Part shown: positions 1-7,697 of the stretch, piece by piece
Layout: each line of letters starts with the position of its first letter
Numbering within the stretch: position 1 is the first letter of the stretch
Assembly: GCF_002284575.1 (NCBI RefSeq)
Contig: NZ_NPKJ01000060.1
Span: forward strand, 382,463 to 446,462
DNA from: Mesorhizobium temperatum
GTDB taxonomy: Bacteria > Pseudomonadota > Alphaproteobacteria > Rhizobiales > Rhizobiaceae
Direction of reading: 5' to 3'
Length of the DNA: 64,000 nt
Translations under genes and position numbers: made by a program
Notes under the pieces: model-generated
The model's database searches: none
The model's input: the letters and a program-made list of their open reading frames with translations, nothing else
What the model was told of the DNA's origin: nothing

Positions 1-680
1 AACACGCCATGCTCGCGGATCACGTCCCAGCGCACCGTCGCGTCCTTGCCGTGGACATGGAAGATGCGCGGCGCCCATTTGCGGATCTGCGGGATCGGAT
101 CGATCAGATAGACGAGCTGGTGGCAGGGCTCCCATTCCAGGCCGAGATTGTCATCGGGCAATTCGTTGAACATCAGCTCCCAGGCGTCCGGATTGTGGGC
201 GATGTTCCAGTCTCCATCAGCCCAGTTGCCGTCCATCGCGCAATTCTCGAAGGCGATGCGCACGCCCTTGTCGGCGGCGCGCCGAGCCAGTGGTCCCCAG
301 ACCTCGCGGAAGCGCGGCAGGCTGTCGGGCAGCGGCTTGCCGCGGAGGCGGCCGGTGAAGCCGCTCACCATCGAGGTGCCGAACAGATGCGCATGATCGA
401 TGGCCGTTTCCCATGCGTGAAGCACGCCGCGATCGACATCGCCGCTTTCCAGCGGATTGCCGAACACGCCGAGCGAGGAGACGACGACGTCGGCGTCGCC
501 GATCGCCTCGCGGATCTGGCCGGCCAGCCGTGGAAGATCCTTGCCGCCCAGCGTCTGCCAGAAGAAGGGCTGGATGCTCTCGAAGCCGAGCGGCAGGATC
601 GCCTTGATATAAGCGGCCGGGTCATCGAGATTGGCCCGCACCATGGTGCCGATCCTGATGTCGAGAAGCGGGTTTGGCAT
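1..680 (-). CDS. Sugar phosphate isomerase/epimerase, partial (cut by window edge)
   Basis: Reading leftwards from an ATG at 680 (protein start MPNPLLDIRIGTMVRANL), an open frame of about 226 residues runs off the window. It resembles the xylose-isomerase-like TIM-barrel family (AP endonuclease 2 fold): it has the early 'GFESIQPFFW' strand, a central 'IAFENCAMDGNW' segment with a likely metal-binding Glu, 'GLEWEPCHQ' and 'FHVHGKDA', where His/Glu/Asp residues usually bind divalent metal. The start lies 2 bases after the stop of the Gfo/Idh oxidoreductase, so the two are one operon. This pairing is common in inositol and rare-sugar catabolism. The substrate cannot be told, and the C-terminus is missing. 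Confidence 0.8.
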   Translation of the reverse strand, partial: MPNPLLDIRIGTMVRANLDDPAAYIKAILPLGFESIQPFFWQTLGGKDLPRLAGQIREAIGDADVVVSSLGVFGNPLESGDVDRGVLHAWETAIDHAHLFGTSMVSGFTGRLRGKPLPDSLPRFREVWGPLARRAADKGVRIAFENCAMDGNWADGDWNIAHNPDAWELMFNELPDDNLGLEWEPCHQLVYLIDPIPQIRKWAPRIFHVHGKDATVRWDVIREHGV

Positions 681-682
681 CG

Positions 683-1711
683 TCATCCTTCCTGTGCGAT
701 CGCGACCCGGCGTCCGGTTTCGGCGCTCTCGATCGCGCCGAAGACCATGGCCAGGCTTTTGATGTTGTCGGTGCCGCGCGTCTCCGGCTCAGTGCCGGTT
801 TCGACGGCGCGCACAAAATCCTGGATGATGCCGAGATGGCCGCCGATGCGGTCTCTCGGATCGAGCGGCGACACGGCGAGCGGCTCTGTGCGATCGAACA
901 GGCCTTCGCGGATAGGCCGCGCGACTTCCGCCTTCAACCCGTCCTCGCCGTCCCAGACCAGGCTGCCGCGCTCGGCGACGATGCGCCACGTGGCCTCCCA
1001 GCTGGTGCGGAACCCGTCGGCGCACCAGGAACCGGCATAAGTAAACAGCTTGCCGCCGCCGAACTCGAAGATGGCGGTGGCCGACGATCCCTGCCGGTAC
1101 CAGGAATTGGCCGGCTCCCATTCCTGGCAATAGACGCTGGCCGGTGCAGCGCCGACCATGTAGCGGGCGGCGTCGAAAGTATGGATCGCCATGTCGAGCA
1201 GCAGGACATGGCGCATCTCCTCGCGAAACCCGCCGAAATGCGGCGCGACAAAGAATTCGGCGTGGATGCTGGTTGGGGCACCGATGGCGCCGGAATCGAG
1301 AAAACGCCTGATGCGCCTGACGTTGGCGACATAGCGGCGGTTCTGGACGACGGCGTGCACGCGCTTGGCGCGTCGGGCAGCCTCGACGATGGCGCGCGCG
1401 TTCTCCGGGCTGTCAGCCAGCGGCTTCTCCGTCAGGAGGTGGCAATGATGGGCAAACGCGGAGAGCGCAACCTCGCGCCGGGCCACCGGAACCACGACGT
1501 CGAACACTGCGTCGGGTTTGGTCTGGTCGAGCACGGCGTCAAGATTGGTTCCGACAATGGCGCCGGCAAGCTCATATTCGCGCGCCCTCGCCTTCGCCCT
1601 GCCGGCGTCGAGGTCGACAAGGCCGACAATAGCCAACCCGTCGATCTGGCTCGCCGCATCGAGCCAGTGCTTGCTCATCGCTCCGCAGCCGACCAGGACG
1701 ACATTCATCAT
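683..1711 (-). CDS. Gfo/Idh/MocA family oxidoreductase
   Basis: Predicted cytoplasmic NAD(P)-dependent sugar dehydrogenase of about 342 residues. The N-terminus (MMNVVLVGCGAMSKHWLD) is a Rossmann start with GxGxx; 'LLTEKPLAD' holds the family EKP motif with the catalytic Lys; the rest is the alpha/beta substrate domain. I chose the ATG at 1711 because GGAGGAG lies about 7 bases upstream; the next codon is also ATG, and the frame extends to 1729 without a better site. It is followed at 2 bases by the isomerase/epimerase gene and is divergent from a LacI regulator with operator-like palindromes between them, so it is probably repressed by that regulator. The sugar is unknown. Confidence 0.88.
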   Translation of the reverse strand: MMNVVLVGCGAMSKHWLDAASQIDGLAIVGLVDLDAGRAKARAREYELAGAIVGTNLDAVLDQTKPDAVFDVVVPVARREVALSAFAHHCHLLTEKPLADSPENARAIVEAARRAKRVHAVVQNRRYVANVRRIRRFLDSGAIGAPTSIHAEFFVAPHFGGFREEMRHVLLLDMAIHTFDAARYMVGAAPASVYCQEWEPANSWYRQGSSATAIFEFGGGKLFTYAGSWCADGFRTSWEATWRIVAERGSLVWDGEDGLKAEVARPIREGLFDRTEPLAVSPLDPRDRIGGHLGIIQDFVRAVETGTEPETRGTDNIKSLAMVFGAIESAETGRRVAIAQEG

Positions 1712-1772
1712 CCAGCGCTCCTCCTCCACTCGGCCCCTCCAGACCTATCGTCACGACATTCACGGCATGACC

Positions 1773-1798
1773 GTAAACGTTTTTCCGTAAACGTTTAC
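1773..1798. promoter_or_regulatory. Probable LacI-family operators
   Basis: The perfect palindrome GTAAACGTTTAC at 1787-1798 is preceded 14 bases earlier by a degenerate copy, GTAAACGTTTTT (1773-1784). This is the half-site and central CG pattern typical of LacI/GalR repressors. The sites lie between the divergent oxidoreductase (start 1711) and LacI regulator genes, where a repressor could control both promoters. Confidence 0.7.
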
Positions 1799-1908
1799 GA
1801 GAACACACCGGAAGGCGTAGAATGTCAATTGGCCGCTCGCGAAAATCACCTTTATTGCCTTGGCCTGAAGAGCGGCCGGTGATAGCCAGGCAAGGGGAGA
1901 ATTGTCCT

Positions 1909-2934
1909 TTGGCGTCCAGCATCCACGACCTTGCGCGTCACCTGAACATTTCGATCGGCACCGTGTCGCGCGCGCTCAACGGCCGTGCCGACGTCAATGC
2001 CGACACGCGCCAGCGCGTGCTCGATGCCGCGGCAAAGCTGAACTATTCGCCGAACCAGTCCGGCCGCAGCCTGCGGCGCGGCGCCACCCATTCGATCGCC
2101 TTCATGCTGCAGCCGCATCCGGGCGACCAGCAATATGGCGAACCGTTCTTCATTCCGTTCCTGACCGGGCTGCAGGCGAAACTCGCCGAAAGCGGGCTCG
2201 ACCTGATCGTGGTGATGGGCGCGCCGGGCGACTACCAGCAGGAGCGCCTGCGCCGGGTGGTCGAGACGCGCCGAGCCGATGCGGTGGTGCTCGCCTGGAC
2301 GCGTCGCGAGGACGAGCGCATCGATTACCTGACCAGGGTCGGCTTCCCGTTCGCGACGCTCGGCCGCAGCCGATCGGGCGGCAAATCCTATCCGTCGCTC
2401 GACCTCGATTTCGAGAAGGCCGGGGCCGAGGCGGTCGACCGCCTGGTGGCGCGCGGCCACCGCCGCATCGCGGCCATCCGCCCGTCTCTCAACCTCAATT
2501 TCGGCTATCTGTTCCTGGCCGGCTATCGCAAGGCGTTGCGCCGTCACGGCATCGAGGTCGACCCCGGGCTGATCGCGGATGGCTTCATCAACGAGGCCGG
2601 GGGATACGGAGTGACGCCGCAGGTGATGCGCTCCAAGGACCCGCCGACCGCTATCATCTTCAACAATGACGCGATGGCACTGGGCGGCTGCAAGGCGCTG
2701 GCCGAGATGGGCATCAAGCCCGGTCACGACATTGCGGTGATCGTCATCGTCGACACGCCGCTCTGCCGCTATTTTTCACCGGCGCTGACCGGCTTCCGCC
2801 CTCCCCTGGAGCCGATGGGACGGCGGCTGGCCGAAATGCTGCTGGCGTCGATCCCGGCCTTCGCCGGGCCTGAGGGCGCGCGGATCATCCGTGAGGTCTG
2901 GCCGCTGGAGCTGATCGCGCGCGACAGCGATTGA
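1909..2934 (+). CDS. LacI-family transcriptional regulator
   Basis: DNA-binding repressor with the LacI layout: N-terminal helix-turn-helix ('SIHDLARHLNISIGTVSRAL', including the SxxTVSRALN hinge-proximal signature), then a periplasmic-binding-protein-like effector domain to about residue 340. The frame opens at ATG 1822, but that would put 29 unusual residues before the HTH. TTG at 1909, with AGGGGAGA 8 bases upstream, gives the usual family start and a length of 341 residues, so I prefer it. It probably senses the sugar handled by the divergent oxidoreductase/isomerase operon and binds the palindromes at 1773-1798. The effector is unknown. Confidence 0.88.
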   Translation: MASSIHDLARHLNISIGTVSRALNGRADVNADTRQRVLDAAAKLNYSPNQSGRSLRRGATHSIAFMLQPHPGDQQYGEPFFIPFLTGLQAKLAESGLDLIVVMGAPGDYQQERLRRVVETRRADAVVLAWTRREDERIDYLTRVGFPFATLGRSRSGGKSYPSLDLDFEKAGAEAVDRLVARGHRRIAAIRPSLNLNFGYLFLAGYRKALRRHGIEVDPGLIADGFINEAGGYGVTPQVMRSKDPPTAIIFNNDAMALGGCKALAEMGIKPGHDIAVIVIVDTPLCRYFSPALTGFRPPLEPMGRRLAEMLLASIPAFAGPEGARIIREVWPLELIARDSD

Positions 2935-2953
2935 TGATGGCCGCACTCACCTT

Positions 2954-2994
2954 CCCCTCTCGTTGTTGATCGGCCCCTCTTCTTGTTGATCGGC
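2954..2994. repeat. Tandem direct repeat, 2 x about 20 bp
   Basis: Two adjoining copies of a roughly 20-base unit (2954-2974 and 2974-2994, sharing one base), each beginning CCCCTCT and ending TTGTTGATCGGC and differing at two positions. The repeat sits exactly at the 5' edge of the MATE-like gene remnant and may mark the deletion junction that removed the rest of that gene. Confidence 0.7.
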
Positions 2995-3160
2995 GAGGAA
3001 GCGCTGTGGTGGAGCTTTCCGGTCGGCTCGATCACCTCGCTCGCGCTGGCAGCCACCTATTACCGCTTCGGCCGCTGGCGCACTATGCACATGATCGAAG
3101 ACAGGCCGGCCGCCGGCGAGCCGCCGGACACCGGCCTCGGCATGCCGCGTCAGCGCGCAT
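2978..3160 (+). pseudogene. Remnant of MATE-family efflux transporter (C-terminal tail)
   Basis: In the frame read from 2983, the segment starting GEEALWWSFPVGS and continuing ALAATYYRFGRWR closely resembles the last transmembrane helix and cytoplasmic tail of MATE multidrug exporters. Nothing of the other roughly 400 residues is present upstream: the LacI stop is at 2934 and a short tandem repeat fills the junction. No start signal is seen and the frame drifts into unrelated sequence before 3231. I read it as a dead 3' fragment left by a deletion. The family call rests on the WWSFPVG and YYRFGRWR stretches alone. Confidence 0.55.
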
Positions 3161-3259
3161 CTTTCGCCCGAGACGCCGAACGGCTGAACGACAGCGCCCA
3201 GGCCTTCCCTCCAGCCACTTCGATCGCCTAGGATGAGCCAGGCGCAGCAGAGGAAATCC

Positions 3260-3835
3260 ATGGGCAAGGGACGAGTCGAGGCATTTACCGATGGCGTCAT
3301 CGCCATCATCATCACCATCATGGTGCTCGAGTTGAAGGTGCCGCATGGCGCGGAGTTTTCCGTCCTGGCACCTCTATGGCCCACGTTTCTCAGCTACGTG
3401 CTGTCCTTCATCTATGTCGGCATCTACTGGAACAATTTGCACCACATGTTCCACACCGTGCAGCGAGTGGATGGCCGCGTGCTGTGGGCCAATCTGCATC
3501 TGCTGTTCTGGCTGTCGCTGATGCCCGTCACCACCGCATTCATGGGCGAAAACCATTTCGCGCCGGTGCCTGTCGCCGTTTACGGTGTTGTCCTGGCGCT
3601 TTGCGCGGCCGCCTACTTCATTCTAGTCGTCATGCTGCACCGGCTGCATGGCAACGACACTGCCTTCGCCAGAGCGGTGGGCACCGACCGCAAGGAAAAG
3701 ATCTCGGTGGTCCTCTACATCGCCGCCATTCCGCTGACCTTCGTCAATCAATGGATCAGCGTCGCGCTCTATGTGCTGGTTGCCATGATCTGGTTCGTAC
3801 CGGACAGGCGGTTCGAGAGGCTGTTCGAAAAATAG
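3260..3835 (+). CDS. TMEM175/DUF1211-family membrane protein (putative K+ channel)
   Basis: Small integral membrane protein of 191 residues. The N-terminus carries the family hallmark (RVEAFTDGVIAIIITIMVLE, equivalent to the FSDGVFAI selectivity helix of bacterial TMEM175 channels), followed by about five more hydrophobic helices. Relatives form potassium-permeable tetramers; that role is inferred here. The frame extends to 3233, but GAGGAAA just upstream of ATG 3260 supports that start. It stands alone, converging with the small gene at 3842. The family's substrate and regulation in rhizobia are not evident from sequence. Confidence 0.85.
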   Translation: MGKGRVEAFTDGVIAIIITIMVLELKVPHGAEFSVLAPLWPTFLSYVLSFIYVGIYWNNLHHMFHTVQRVDGRVLWANLHLLFWLSLMPVTTAFMGENHFAPVPVAVYGVVLALCAAAYFILVVMLHRLHGNDTAFARAVGTDRKEKISVVLYIAAIPLTFVNQWISVALYVLVAMIWFVPDRRFERLFEK

Positions 3836-3841
3836 GTCTGC

Positions 3842-4123
3842 CTATTCCCGCATCGCTTTCAGCTTTTCCGCCACAGAGGCCGCAAGGTCGGCATAGCGCT
3901 CCTCAAGCCGCTCGGCCGCCTTGATCACCGAAAAATCATGGCCAAATTTTTCCAGCGCCATGCGCAGCTTCTCGACGAACTCCGCCTGTTTTTCGAGCGC
4001 CGAAAACAGCGTCTTCACTTGCGCTTCGCTGATGTCGGGATTGGCAAGCATTTGCGGCACCTCGCGGCTCATCTGGTCGCCGGTGGCGGTCTGTTCTTTC
4101 AGGATCTCGATCCAGTCGGTCAA
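3842..4123 (-). CDS. Conserved small hypothetical protein
   Basis: A 93-residue, mostly helical, highly charged protein (MTDWIEILKEQTATGDQMSR at the start) with no signal peptide or membrane segment, probably forming a coiled coil in its second half (repeated Leu/Ala with Glu/Lys). I do not recognise a named family. The start codon is TTG at 4123, supported by AAGGAGA about 8 bases upstream, so this looks like a translated gene despite the rare start. It is divergent from the SDR gene at 4259. Confidence 0.6.
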   Translation of the reverse strand: MTDWIEILKEQTATGDQMSREVPQMLANPDISEAQVKTLFSALEKQAEFVEKLRMALEKFGHDFSVIKAAERLEERYADLAASVAEKLKAMRE

Positions 4124-4258
4124 TCGGTAATCTCCTTCTTACGCGGACAGCATGCGCAGCGCCTGCCGATGTGGTCAACCCAAGGATGCCAAAGCGGGCT
4201 TGCGCGAGCCCCTCGCCGCGCTAAGTTCGGCGCAACTTGAACGAGGACGCTATTAGCC

Positions 4259-5125
4259 ATGACCACCGATGCCGAAATCCAGAGCGCTTTGCCTGCCTTT
4301 GCCTCCGGCAACGTTGCCGTCATCACCGGCGGCGCCAGCGGCATCGGCCTTGCCGCAGCCAAGCGGCTGGCGGCGATGGGCCTGAAAATCGTGCTGGCCG
4401 ATATCGGCGGCGCGCGGCTCGATGAGGCTGCCGGCGCCGTTGCCACGATTGCCGGCGCTAACGCGGTGCTTGCTGTTGCCACCGATGTCTCGAAAGCCGA
4501 CGAACTCGACCGGCTGGCCGAAAAGGCGTTCGGTGCCTTCGGCGGCGTGTCGCTGTTGATGAACAATGCCGGCGTCGGCAACAATCCCGGCAAACCCTGG
4601 GAGAACCGCGACGCCTGGAAGCGGCTGCTGGACATCAATTTCTGGGGCGTCGTCCATGGCGTCGAGGCCTTCGTGCCGCGCATGCTGGCGGCCGGCAGGC
4701 CGGGCCTGATCGTCAACACCGGCTCCAAGCAAGGCATCACCACGCCGCCCGGCAATCTTGCCTACAACGTCTCCAAATCCGGTGTGAAGACCTTCACCGA
4801 GGGCCTGGCACACGCGCTGCGCAACGAGCCCGGCGCAAAGATTGCGGCGCATCTGCTCATTCCGGGGTTCACTTTTACCGGCCTGACCGAGGGTGCGACC
4901 GAAAAGCCCGCCGGCGCCTGGACGGGCGAGCAGGTGATCGACTTCATGCTGGCCTCGCTGGTGCGTGGCGACTTCTACATCCTGTGCCCCGACAACGAGG
5001 CGACACGGCCTATGGACGAAAAGCGCATGGCTTGGGCGATCGGCGACATCATCGAGAACCGCCCTGCTCTGTCGCGCTGGCATCCGGATTACAAGGAGGC
5101 TTTCGCGGCGTTTATGGAAAGCTGA
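4259..5125 (+). CDS. Short-chain dehydrogenase/reductase (SDR)
   Basis: Cytoplasmic NAD(P)-dependent oxidoreductase of 288 residues with the classical SDR layout: cofactor motif TGGASGIG near residue 23, NNAG near residue 101, catalytic Ser in the 'NTGSKQG' strand and the YNVSK (YxxxK) pair about 15 residues later. The C-terminus is longer than the minimal 250-residue SDR and ends in a Trp/Tyr-rich segment. The substrate is unknown. The Shine-Dalgarno match is weak. It ends 3 bases before the convergent iron-permease-like gene. Confidence 0.88.
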   Translation: MTTDAEIQSALPAFASGNVAVITGGASGIGLAAAKRLAAMGLKIVLADIGGARLDEAAGAVATIAGANAVLAVATDVSKADELDRLAEKAFGAFGGVSLLMNNAGVGNNPGKPWENRDAWKRLLDINFWGVVHGVEAFVPRMLAAGRPGLIVNTGSKQGITTPPGNLAYNVSKSGVKTFTEGLAHALRNEPGAKIAAHLLIPGFTFTGLTEGATEKPAGAWTGEQVIDFMLASLVRGDFYILCPDNEATRPMDEKRMAWAIGDIIENRPALSRWHPDYKEAFAAFMES

Positions 5126-5128
5126 CGC

Positions 5129-5542
5129 TCACGCCGCATGTGTCTTCGAGCCGCGCTTTTGCGCAGTGGCTTTCTTGACCGCCGTATCATGCCGTTTCGC
5201 CGCCTGTTCACATTTTTTGCGGATCTCCTCGACCTCGGATTCGGTCAGGTGCTCGATGCCGATAAAAGTATTGTGAGCTTTGCCGGCCCGGATCAACTCG
5301 TCGAGTTTCGTCTGAATAGCCGTGCCATCGCGGTTCTGGGTGTTCTGGATGAGAAACACCATCAGGAAGGTGACGATCGTCGTGCCGGTATTGATGACGA
5401 GTTGCCACGTATCCGAAAAGCCGAACAACGGCCCGCTTGCCGCCCAGACAACGATGATCAGAAAACAGACGGCGAATGTCGCCGGCAGACCGGCAAGATG
5501 GGCAACATAGTTGGCGATCCTGGTGAAAAGCTGCTCGATCAT
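5129..5542 (-). CDS. Low-affinity iron permease family membrane protein
   Basis: A 137-residue protein resembling the low-affinity iron permease family (FET4-like, Pfam PF04120). An amphipathic start (MIEQLFTRIANYVAHLAG) is followed by two hydrophobic helices separated by a short loop ('PLFGFSDTWQLVINTGTTIV'), then the family signature 'LIQNTQNRDG' and a charged cytoplasmic tail. Bacterial members are much shorter than yeast Fet4, and iron transport has not been shown for most. The frame can be opened at TTG 5584, but ATG 5542 matches family N-termini better. Confidence 0.8.
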   Translation of the reverse strand: MIEQLFTRIANYVAHLAGLPATFAVCFLIIVVWAASGPLFGFSDTWQLVINTGTTIVTFLMVFLIQNTQNRDGTAIQTKLDELIRAGKAHNTFIGIEHLTESEVEEIRKKCEQAAKRHDTAVKKATAQKRGSKTHAA

Positions 5543-5625
5543 GGCAAGAGAAACAACCGGCAACCGCTCCGGGTTCCCTTGCAAGGAAGGATTTCACGGA
5601 CATAACCGTGCACGCGCCTGCCAAA

Positions 5626-6267
5626 TCAGGATATTTCGTTTTCCCAGCGGTCGAGGAAGGCCTCGATCGGCATTGCCTGCATGTCGGGGACTGCCTTGGC
5701 CAGTTTCTCGGGCGGCCAGTCCCACCAGGCGAGGCTTTCGATCCGCGCGGCGATGTCCGCCGCGAAGCGTTGGCGCAATTGCCTGGCCGGAACGCCGGCG
5801 ACAATCGCATAAGCAGGTACGTCGCGCGTCACCACAGCATTGGCGCCGACGATCGCGCCATTGCCGATGGTCACGCCGGGCATGATCACCACACCATGGC
5901 CGATCCAGACATCGTGGCCGATGCTGACGGATTGCGCCCGCCGTCGTTCCCGAAATCCGGCGTCGACGCCCAGCCAGCGAAAATACTCGTTCGGGCGATA
6001 GCTGACCTTGTGCTGGGTCAGCCGCTCGATCGGATGCTCCAGCGCGTTGATGCGGCTGTTGGCGGCGATCGAACAGAACTTGCCGATCGTGGTGTAGATC
6101 GCCTCGGCGTGGCGCTCGAAATAGGAGAAGTCGCCGACCGATACCTCGCGCAGGATAACCCGCTCGCCGATCGAGGCGTAGCGTCCAAGCTTGCACGCCT
6201 TCAACTCCGCAGTCGGGTGGATGCGCGGCTCGGGGTCTTTCAGGACGAGATTTTCGGGACGGTCCAT
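5626..6267 (-). CDS. Left-handed beta-helix (hexapeptide) acetyltransferase, phosphonate-metabolism type
   Basis: About 213 residues of hexapeptide-repeat acyltransferase. Features include 'GRYASIGERVILREVSVGDFSYF', 'TIGKFCSIAANSRINALEHP', the CatB-like core 'SIGHDVWIGHGVVIMPGVTIG' with its catalytic-region His, and 'VVAGVPARQLRQRF'. The spacing and the C-terminal 'SLAWWDWP' match the transferase family usually found in phn (C-P lyase) loci (TIGR03308-like). No other phn gene lies nearby, so it is an orphan here and its acceptor is unknown. GTG at 6324 would add 19 residues that do not resemble the family; ATG 6267 is preferred. Confidence 0.78.
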   Translation of the reverse strand: MDRPENLVLKDPEPRIHPTAELKACKLGRYASIGERVILREVSVGDFSYFERHAEAIYTTIGKFCSIAANSRINALEHPIERLTQHKVSYRPNEYFRWLGVDAGFRERRRAQSVSIGHDVWIGHGVVIMPGVTIGNGAIVGANAVVTRDVPAYAIVAGVPARQLRQRFAADIAARIESLAWWDWPPEKLAKAVPDMQAMPIEAFLDRWENEIS

Positions 6268-6337
6268 CCCGGCGGCTTTACGCCCGAGCGATTGGTCCCG
6301 CAAGCGGGACCAATCGTCCGTCACCTGTTACCAGAGC

Positions 6338-6826
6338 CTATTTCGGCTTGCCGTTGCTCCACACCACGTTCTGGCCGTAGAGCGGCACGGTGGTGACCGA
6401 CATTTTCGCCGAACCGTCCTGCACCTGGCGCGAATGCGACAGATAGATCAGGGTCTCATTGGTCTTGTCGTAGATGCGGTTCACCACCTGCTTCTTCCAG
6501 ATCAGGCTGATGCCCTGCTTGAACACCTCCTCGCCGGCCTCGCTCATGTCGATGTCGCTGATGGTGATCGGCCCGGTCTGGCGGCACGAGATCGAGGAAT
6601 CGGACGGATCCTCGAACCAGTTGCCCTTTTGCAGGCGATCGATCACGCCGCGGTCGAAATAGGAGACGTGGCAGGTCACGCCTTCGACCTTCGGATCCTT
6701 GATCGCCTCGACGATGATGTCGTTGCCGAGCCAATCGACGCCGACCTTGCCGACCTCCTGGGCGACAGCCGCACCAGCACAGATGACAAGGTATGCGGCC
6801 AAAGCGCCGCCGATCAGTTTTCGCAA
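6338..6826 (-). CDS. creA: CreA family protein
   Basis: A 162-residue exported protein. Residues 1-22 form a signal peptide (MRKLIGGALAAYLVICAGAA, cleavage near AVA-QE). The mature part has CreA features: 'VGKVGVDWLGNDIIVEAIKDPKVEGVTCHVSYFDRGVI' region, two conserved Cys, and 'ISDIDMSEAGEEVFKQGIS'. The function of CreA is not established. The start is TTG at 6826, supported by AGGAGG 6 bases upstream. It is divergent from the SCO gene, with 178 bases between them. Confidence 0.85.
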   Translation of the reverse strand: MRKLIGGALAAYLVICAGAAVAQEVGKVGVDWLGNDIIVEAIKDPKVEGVTCHVSYFDRGVIDRLQKGNWFEDPSDSSISCRQTGPITISDIDMSEAGEEVFKQGISLIWKKQVVNRIYDKTNETLIYLSHSRQVQDGSAKMSVTTVPLYGQNVVWSNGKPK

Positions 6827-7004
6827 GGAAGCCTCCTGCGGTTCGAGTTTTTGCCGACCTCAGGTGGGACGGGCGGCAGCGCTTTGCAAGCGGATCATTT
6901 TTTGACAGGAATGCCGGTTGCGGCAACGCGACATCTTTGCGCGCGCGAGATCAAACCGTTAAGAGTGTTCGCCAAACAAGCTCCATGGCGCCGATACGAC
7001 GCCA

Positions 7005-7610
7005 ATGAAAATCACGACGGACACCGAATTGATGATGCGTTCAATACTGGTCGGCATTCTCGTCCTGATGACGGCGGGCATCGGCTGGCTCACCTTTGAA
7101 TGGTACCGCGACCGCTTTGGCGGCGAGCCCTATGGCGCGCCGTTCACGCTGGTCGACCAGAAGGGCGCCCCGATCACCGAGGCTGCGTTTCGCGGCCACC
7201 CCAGCGTCGTCTTCTTCGGCTTCACCCATTGCCCGGAAGTCTGCCCGACCACGCTGTTCGAACTGGCCGGCTGGCTGAAGACGATGGGGGACGATGGCAA
7301 GAACCTGCGCGCCTATTTCGTGACGGTCGACCCGGAGCGCGACACGCCCGACGTCTTGAAAGCCTATATCAGCAATTTCTCCGACCGCATCCTCGGTATC
7401 ACTGGCGACCCGGACAAGGTCCAAGCCATGGCCAAATCCTTCGGCATCTATTCGAAAAAGGTCGATACGGGCAACGGCGACTACACGATGGACCACACCG
7501 CTTCGGTGTTGCTGCTCAACGCCAGGGGCGATTTCGCCGGCACCATCGCTTATGGCGAAAGCCCGGACACCGCCATCGCCAAGCTCAAGCGGCTGGCGGC
7601 GGAAGGTTAG
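7005..7610 (+). CDS. SCO1/SenC family copper-binding protein
   Basis: Membrane-anchored thioredoxin-fold protein of up to 201 residues. One N-terminal helix (about residues 11-29, SILVGILVLMTAGIGWLTF) anchors a periplasmic domain with the copper-binding CxxxC motif in 'HCPEVCPTT' and the distal His in 'YTMDHTASV'. SCO proteins deliver copper to the CuA centre of cytochrome c oxidase or act as thiol reductases. The start is uncertain, since ATG codons at 7032 and 7035 are also possible and none has a good ribosome site. A palindromic repeat begins at its stop codon. Confidence 0.9.
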   Translation: MKITTDTELMMRSILVGILVLMTAGIGWLTFEWYRDRFGGEPYGAPFTLVDQKGAPITEAAFRGHPSVVFFGFTHCPEVCPTTLFELAGWLKTMGDDGKNLRAYFVTVDPERDTPDVLKAYISNFSDRILGITGDPDKVQAMAKSFGIYSKKVDTGNGDYTMDHTASVLLLNARGDFAGTIAYGESPDTAIAKLKRLAAEG

Positions 7611-7679
7611 AGCAATGATCCCGAACCGAAGGTCCGCGACAGCGAAAAGTGGGACCGGTTTTCGGAAAAGATCATGCTC
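7610..7679. repeat. Rhizobiales-type intergenic palindromic repeat
   Basis: The element is bounded by inverted ends (GAGCAATGATC at 7610-7620 against GATCATGCTC at 7670-7679) and holds the GTGGGACCGGTTTTCGGAAAA core that I recognise as very common between genes in Mesorhizobium, Sinorhizobium and relatives. It fills the gap between the SCO gene and prmA and may act as a transcription terminator or mRNA stabiliser. Related, degenerate elements lie at 8912-9006 and 21373-21450. Confidence 0.7.
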
Positions 7680-7697
7680 AAACAAGATCATCGTCTG

